A DNA stretch of 64,000 bases from contig NC_060211.1 in assembly GCF_021130785.1 (NCBI RefSeq), forward strand, positions 30,179,001 through 30,243,000, given 5' to 3'. The notes under the pieces were generated by a model. That model did not search any database. It was not told where the DNA came from and saw nothing but the letters and a program-made list of their open reading frames with translations. Source of the stretch: Homalodisca vitripennis (taxonomy: Eukaryota; Arthropoda; Insecta; Hemiptera; Cicadellidae). The position numbers and the translations under genes were made by a program. Shown here one piece after another: positions 58,287-64,000 of the stretch; the first letter of the stretch is position 1, and each line of letters opens with the position of its first letter.

Positions 58287-58426
58287 TACACTTTTACAGA
58301 TTTTCTTGATTGTGGCAACAAGACAAACTCTACATCAGCATTGGAAATATAATGCACTTGAACCAAAAGTGCTCATATACGGGCAAAGCTTATGAAAAGT
58401 GTTTGAAGCCATGGGAAATAGCTAGT
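58287..58426. mobile_element. Helitron-like 3' end
   Basis: Shares GATTTTCTTGATTGTGGCAA and AAAAGTGCTCATATACGG-like blocks with 20590-20722 and ends in CTAGT (58422-58426), as Helitrons do. The hairpin normally before CTAGT is degenerate. Confidence 0.5.
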
Positions 58427-59499
58427 TAACCTATGTATCTTTAATTGCATCAGAAAATTCATCAGTGGTTTAAATACATTTTTTTATTAAAAAAAAAAAA
58501 AACTCTTAATCATGACCTTATAGCTACTCCTTGACAAATTTCTAAGAGTTCTGGTAATGCTATACCAATTTTTACTTACTCCTTGATATCTAAAACTAGT
58601 TTGGGTACTGAAATAACTACACTTACTTGTTAACAAGTTATTTCTATTTCTAGTGAAATAGTTATGGATGCCACTTATATTAATAACCCTATTTAAACCA
58701 TCTCTAATGTGTAAAAAAACATTCAAAACATACATGGATGGCAGTGTTCAAATACCTAACTTTAAAAAAGAGGGTCTACCTACAATGGTCATTATTGGGC
58801 ACATTTGCTATTATTCTAACAGCCCTTTTCTGCAATATGAACAGTTTTTGTGCAAATTGTATACTATCCCACAAAGTAGTAAGTCCGTAGATTAAATAAC
58901 TATGAATATAAGCATAATACATTCACAATAAATTATCAACTGAGATAATACCATATAAAGGTCTAATTAAAAAATATATTTGAGATGCCACGTGTTGTAT
59001 ATCATAATGCTGAATGCCACTTGAAGTCTGACTGGATAAAAATTACAATAAACTCTAAACATAAGTTATCATTATGCCCATACGATAAACTGAGGTGCAA
59101 ATTATGTACATTACTGTCATTAACATACAATGTGTTAAGTGCAAATGTCTTAAAGCTAATTAAGTTCTACATTCCAAGGCTATTTTCACCATATCATCTG
59201 CAAATAGGTTGTATTTACATTATTGTCATTAATTAATCTTCATATAATTCTAAATCTAATTAAATTAGATGAGAGATTGTTAATGTAAATAGTAAACAGG
59301 TCCTAAAATTGAGTCCTGAGGGATACTAAAGTTGGCTTGAAAAGATTATGAAAATGAGCCATTCAAATACATACATTGGTATCTGTTGGACAAGTAAGAA
59401 TGAACAAAATTCCCACATGATTGCTAAAACAAAATAAAAGTTTATTTCACTGTATGTTGTGCTTGACTGTGCCATTGGCCTTAGAAAAGTCATAAGACT
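58427..59499. other. AT-rich intron sequence, nothing recognised
   Basis: No exon that could serve as the missing ZDHHC17 N-terminus was found. Short frames have no domain signature. Confidence 0.4.
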
Positions 59500-60081
59500 T
59501 GTGACGATTTTGGGATGGATTTTTTTGGAAGCAACGTGTCACCGCGCAGGACTAGGCATGTACCCCCTGCACGATGAAGACCGTGGAGCGACCATAATCC
59601 TAATTACACAATATTCTCCTGCCAGCTTTGATAAGAATTTTAAGTTGTAATTTAAGGACCAAACACTAAAAGTAAATCGTAAAACAATTCAATAACCGCC
59701 AAGATAATCCACACTTACCGACACCAATTTACACATACCGACACGCCGACCTCCCATCACGAACAAACCCGTCCCAACATACTAACAATTTATAATTTTC
59801 AATGACCCCCCCATAATTTTCCGGCACCTAACCCCCCGCCACTGATTATTAAATCATCCATAGTGTGACACAAAATTCTTAAAATAAATAATAAAACTAA
59901 GACTTGGACAGGTAATATCTCCGCCACCGCCACTCGCCGATCAGACGTCCTCACTGGTCCCTGACTCAATCTAGACTCCTCCTTATCAGACCACCGGTCC
60001 TCCATCCGCACGCGGCTATCAGAAAGACCGGTTCTAATCGTTGATTCGGCGGTCTGATAAATGTGGTGGGCAGTCACCACA
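59500..60081 (-). mobile_element. 3' LTR of a gypsy-type retrotransposon
   Basis: Read on the minus strand it begins TGTGGTGACTGCC directly after a polypurine tract and ends AATCGTCACA, giving a 582-bp LTR with TG...CA termini. The pol remnants on the same strand to its right place this as the downstream LTR. Bases 59496-59499 (GACT) would be the target duplication to look for at the far end. Confidence 0.7.
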
Positions 60082-60097
60082 ATCTCCCCCCCTAAAG
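60082..60097 (-). other. Polypurine tract of the LTR element
   Basis: On the minus strand TTTAGGGGGGGAGAT lies immediately before the LTR start, as expected for the plus-strand primer of a gypsy-type element. Confidence 0.7.
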
Positions 60098-62257
60098 GAA
60101 AAAAAATGGAGAGGAAGTGGGAAGGAAGAAACATACATTTAATAAAAATTTCAATTTGGAATATCCAACAATTTTGGGTGCTCTCCACCAATCGAAGAGC
60201 GGGTGACGACAGGAGGACCAATTACATATTGATAATAATGATGGAACAAAATCCAACTGTTGGTCTACTCTTGTACTAGTCCACCCTTCAAGTAATGACC
60301 GAAATTAGGCGATCGCACCTACCGTTAATATTTTGTATATATTCTAAAACAACGGGAAAATGTCACACACCCACCCCCCCGAACAGGAAAGGAGTTCGAT
60401 ACAATCAGAAAGTTGTTATGTGATGTGTAGTGTATGTGAGGGATTAGGATTGAATTCTGGTCATCCTGAAAATAAAATTGCATGTGGATTCCGTGCGGAG
60501 AGAGTGGTTTACGCGCCTGGTTTTTGGCGACCTCTTAGGTTGTCTTTGTTCTGCTTGCAGTCGATGTGCGTATACAGTCCTGTGGGTTTTAGCGATACTC
60601 TAGTGAAGATAGTGTCTTCTTCCAGAGAGAGAGTTTTTTGAGGTAATGTGTTTTGGTGCTTACACTGTGGGTACGTCTCTTCTTTTGATGTTGCCGTTCT
60701 TGATCCGATGACTTCATTTGCAATTGTAGTGACAACACTGTTTCTTCACATGGTATGTATAGCTTTCAGTTATCCAATGGCCATTGTCAGGTGGAGAATT
60801 TGGTAAGGATTAATTTATGTGGAAAGTGCTCGGAATACACATGCGCGTATATACAAATATTCACATTAATATTACAAATATTCACATATTCTTAAATTAG
60901 GAATTAATTGGAATATGATAGGATTTTGACGTGTCGTTGTGTGGCGAAGTATTGTAGTATTTTTTAGTAAATGAGGTAGTATATTTTAAATTAGTGTGTG
61001 ACATTGCCCATGGTCCCCGCAAAGCTAAGGTGCGTAATATACGGCGAAAAAATTTTGGGGATGGTCGTCCGGCTGGATCATAACTTGCTTATGCGATATC
61101 CAAAAATAGCTCCGTTATATATATAAAAAAAAATAGATCCACTTTACGATTAAAGGTCGGATACACGAATATATAAATAAGCACACAAATATTAAAGGTA
61201 TCCCTAACAAGGAAAACATACATTAAGTATAATAGTGAAATGACAAGGAAAGGTATTTTTTAAATATTCCCATTTACAATCAACACCTAACTCATATATT
61301 CGCTTGCACAAAATTCACGTAGAATGTAGACGGTGTATATATATCTAGCAATAAATAACATTTAATTATTTAGAAAAACATAGATATTGCAACTTAATGT
61401 TCGTTTTGATCACATTACATGTGCAAAATTCACACACAACACACAATACGAGCAGCATACGATGCTACGAGTAATAACGATCATTGTATTTCATACGATT
61501 AATGCATTTATCATGTTTATATTCGTAACTCGTCTGAATAGTTTAAGACAGGATAAACCTATCCGTTCAACATAACTAAATCAAATCCTAAACACAACAT
61601 ATATTTACAACATAAATACACAAAATAGCACAAAAGTATTTTTTAGTTTTTGTACAATATGACTCCTACAGATTTCCCTACATTTTGGTAAGGACGTTAG
61701 TTGTTAGTAAAAGTAAAGGATAGAATAGAGATGTGTAGATTTTTCTTCTTGTCTGATTGTGTATATCTATGGAGAAGAAAAAATTAATTTGACCATGTGA
61801 TCAACATGTTCAAAAGAATCTATGCATTTCCTGGTTGATAAGCAATCCGGTAAAAGGATGCGCACTAAAAATATAATAAAAAAATGCATCTTTACCATAG
61901 ATTATTTTACCCAAAAGCTACGTAAAATTGCAATATAGAAAGAAATTTATGAAAAAAATTACAATATACAAAGAACCCACCAACCGAGGAAACTCAGACT
62001 TCATCTCCATAGTGTGTTTCAAAGTGTATATTTAGATACTCCACCAACGATCAACCACAGACCACTGTAGGGAAGCCCTCATAGAAAACTCCCTCAGACT
62101 CAGCAGCCGTGCCAAGCAGCCGCTAACAGAGGACCCAAAAGTGTAATAATGTGTAAGAAGAATGTTAGAGTGTGAAAGAAGAGGAAAAGAAACATTGAAC
62201 TAATATCACCTAGGGAGAATTGTGTAGGAATATGGTCGCTTACCACGGACTTAATAT
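60098..62257. other. LTR-element interior between pol and LTR, no env seen
   Basis: About 2.1 kb between the pol remnant and the polypurine tract. No minus-strand frame of useful length was found, so any envelope-like gene is absent or fully decayed. Plus-strand frames such as 60360-60641 have no recognised domain. Confidence 0.4.
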
Positions 62258-64000
62258 TTAGGCATGAAAAACTTCTTTAATTGAGATATATGAGCCTTTC
62301 TTATAAACTTCCCATTTGTAGGATTGGACGAGTCTAGCTGTGACAGGTGATGTAAAGCATTCCACCACACAAGGTTTGGACCACAGGGGGAGCAGTTTAC
62401 TGTTGATGTTCTCAGCAGCTTTACTAATTGGATTATTTCGAAACATAACCCATCACCCTGTGAGATGTGGGTAGTTGTCCTACCAGCGTTGTATAAGCGT
62501 TCCCTAATTGACCTAGCTTTTTTTTAAGTTTGAGAGTGCATTGTCCCAACGCTGTTGCATTGTTTTGTAGCGGTTCTTGCGCCAGTAATGAATCGAGATT
62601 CCATGCCAATTCGAGTGGATGCTGTATTTCCCGGCCTAGAAATACGCTAGCTGGAGTTGCTTTAGTGCTTTCATGTGATGCTGAGTTAAAAGCTACCTGC
62701 AGCCAGTGAATGTTCTCATCCCAAGTCTTGTGGTTATGTCCGTGAAAAATTCGTAGTGCCACCTTAAGATTTTTATTAACCCGCTCAGCATGACTAGATT
62801 CGGGTAGTAAGCAGAAGTGTAAATATGTTGGATACCGTAAGTCATACACATGTCTGCCATATGTCTAGATTTTAAACTGGGATACGTTATCTGAAACTAA
62901 AAATTTTGGGAACCCAAAAAGAGAAAAAACGTTTTTAGACAAAATATCCACTGTAGTTTTTGCTGTAGCATTTCTAGCTGGTAACAGAATAACAAACTTG
63001 GAGAACGCATCAACTACCGTCAACAGATATTGGTTGCCTTTGTTTGATCTAGGAAGTTTACCAATGTGATCTATGAATATCTTTTCAAAAGGTCTTGTAA
63101 CTACTTCCGATGCAAGTTTACCCACTCTAGAGTTTTGAGCCTGCTTGGAACGTTGACAAATTTGACATGATCTTACTCGGTTCTGCTATTATTGTATCAA
63201 GTTTTTGGGCCCAAAATATTTTAAGAATACGCTTTTGTGTCTTTTTAATGCCCAAGTGAGCTGCAGTTGGGGACTCATGATAATATTTAATAACCATATC
63301 GATGAGTTGTAAGGTAATACCACTCTAGGTGTATGTCTGTCCGATATTTTGTACATCAACACTCCCTGACTAAGTTGATAGTTAGTGGGCCTATTACTCG
63401 ACTTTATAATCTTTAAGAGATCAGGGTCTTCACGTTGATGAGTACCAATATCTTTAAACATTTCTGGGAATCCTGCCAAGAGTGCCACTTGTGGTAAGGT
63501 GGATGGCTTTTCCGATGAATTATTTGCGTGCACTTCAGTTGGTTTCACTGTTTTCGAACAGGCGCGATAAACAATCAGCAACTACATTATCCGATCCTTT
63601 GATATGTTGTACTTGAAATTTAAACGAATTTATAAATGTAATCCAGCAAGAAATTTTTCCAACTTGACGTGGGTGGTTTAAAAGCCAGGATAATGCCGAG
63701 CAATCCGTCTGCAAAAGGAATTCCCTATGTTCAAGATACTGTTGGAATTTGGAAAAGGCAAAAGACAACAGCCAGGCATTCAAGTTGAAGAGTGTCATAA
63801 TTTTGCTCATGCTTGTTTAGTGGTCGCGAAGCAAATGCCACTGGCATCAAGTTGCCATTATATTCTTGGCTGAGTGATAGCACCTAAGGCGGAGGTTTGA
63901 TGCATCGGTTTGTAAAACAAAAGATCGATTAAAAATCCGGCATTTTCAAAACTGCATTTGATGTCAAGGCTGTTTTTAAAGTTTCGAATGCGGATTGTTG
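62258..64000 (-). pseudogene. Broken gypsy-type pol: RT end, RNase H, integrase
   Basis: In minus-strand order: the end of RT and start of RNase H (63811-64000, with LQTDASN and PVAFASRPLN in different frames), RNase H (63535-63810, QTDCSALSWLL and GSDNVVADCLSRL), the integrase zinc region (63189-63581), and the integrase core (62433-63125, with IDHIGKLPRS, VVDAFSKF, SDNVSQF, ERVNKNLK). The core's Asp, Asp and Glu positions are visible, but frameshifts and a TAG at 62865 break it. It is a dead copy continuing beyond the right edge. Confidence 0.85.

Noticed and set aside
59799..60221. A 140-codon minus-strand frame
   Set aside because: It lies across the LTR and polypurine tract and shows no protein domain.

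Overview
The window is animal nuclear DNA, AT-rich and packed with old mobile elements. Genes are split by GT/AG introns of hundreds to thousands of bases. The repeats are typical of insects: I-clade LINEs with RNase H, TTAA-target piggyBac-like non-autonomous elements, hAT-like MITEs, Helitron debris, tRNA-like SINE heads and a gypsy-type LTR element. I infer an insect, possibly a hemipteran such as a leafhopper. That order-level guess rests only on the style of the repeats.

Layout. (1) 2766-14668, plus strand: an aminoacylase-1 gene (ACY1, peptidase family M20) in eight coding exons. Its sixth exon is preceded by two extra tandem copies of the splice acceptor plus exon start. The only full-length copy lacks one base, so as written the gene is frameshifted. 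Its introns hold a piggyBac-like element with hairpin repeats, a larger TTAA element, an interspersed repeat in two orientations, and a possible small antisense cysteine-rich gene at about 4.2-4.7 kb. (2) 16.3-18.1 kb: a further TTAA element. (3) 18881-26188, minus strand: two related cysteine-rich exons (18881-19918 and 25856-26188). Both start in phase 0 with Cys-Pro and share the spacing C-x10-CC-x4-C-x21/22-C. The first ends in a long, glycosylation-rich acidic tail with a poly(A) signal behind it. I do not recognise the family. (4) 19.9-43.8 kb: repeat-rich DNA with LINE RNase H and RT fragments, a 166-170-bp tandem triplication, foldback elements, and a hAT-like composite at 38745-42122 containing an internal TTAA element whose empty site survives next to it. 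(5) 43811-57679, minus strand: ten exons of the ankyrin-repeat palmitoyltransferase ZDHHC17/Hip14. These carry everything except roughly the first 65 residues, whose exon was not found and probably lies beyond the right edge. Its introns contain two LINE RNase H fragments, a 37-bp minisatellite and Helitron debris. (6) 59500-64000: one LTR and the broken pol region of a gypsy-type retrotransposon on the minus strand, which runs off the right edge.

The two recognised genes are not obviously related in function. ACY1 is a cytosolic zinc hydrolase of N-acyl amino acids. ZDHHC17 is a Golgi/vesicle S-acyltransferase that selects substrates through its ankyrin repeats. Most of the interest lies in how this region has been remodelled: a triplicated splice acceptor, duplicated cysteine-rich exons, and nested insertions whose pre-insertion sites are still visible.
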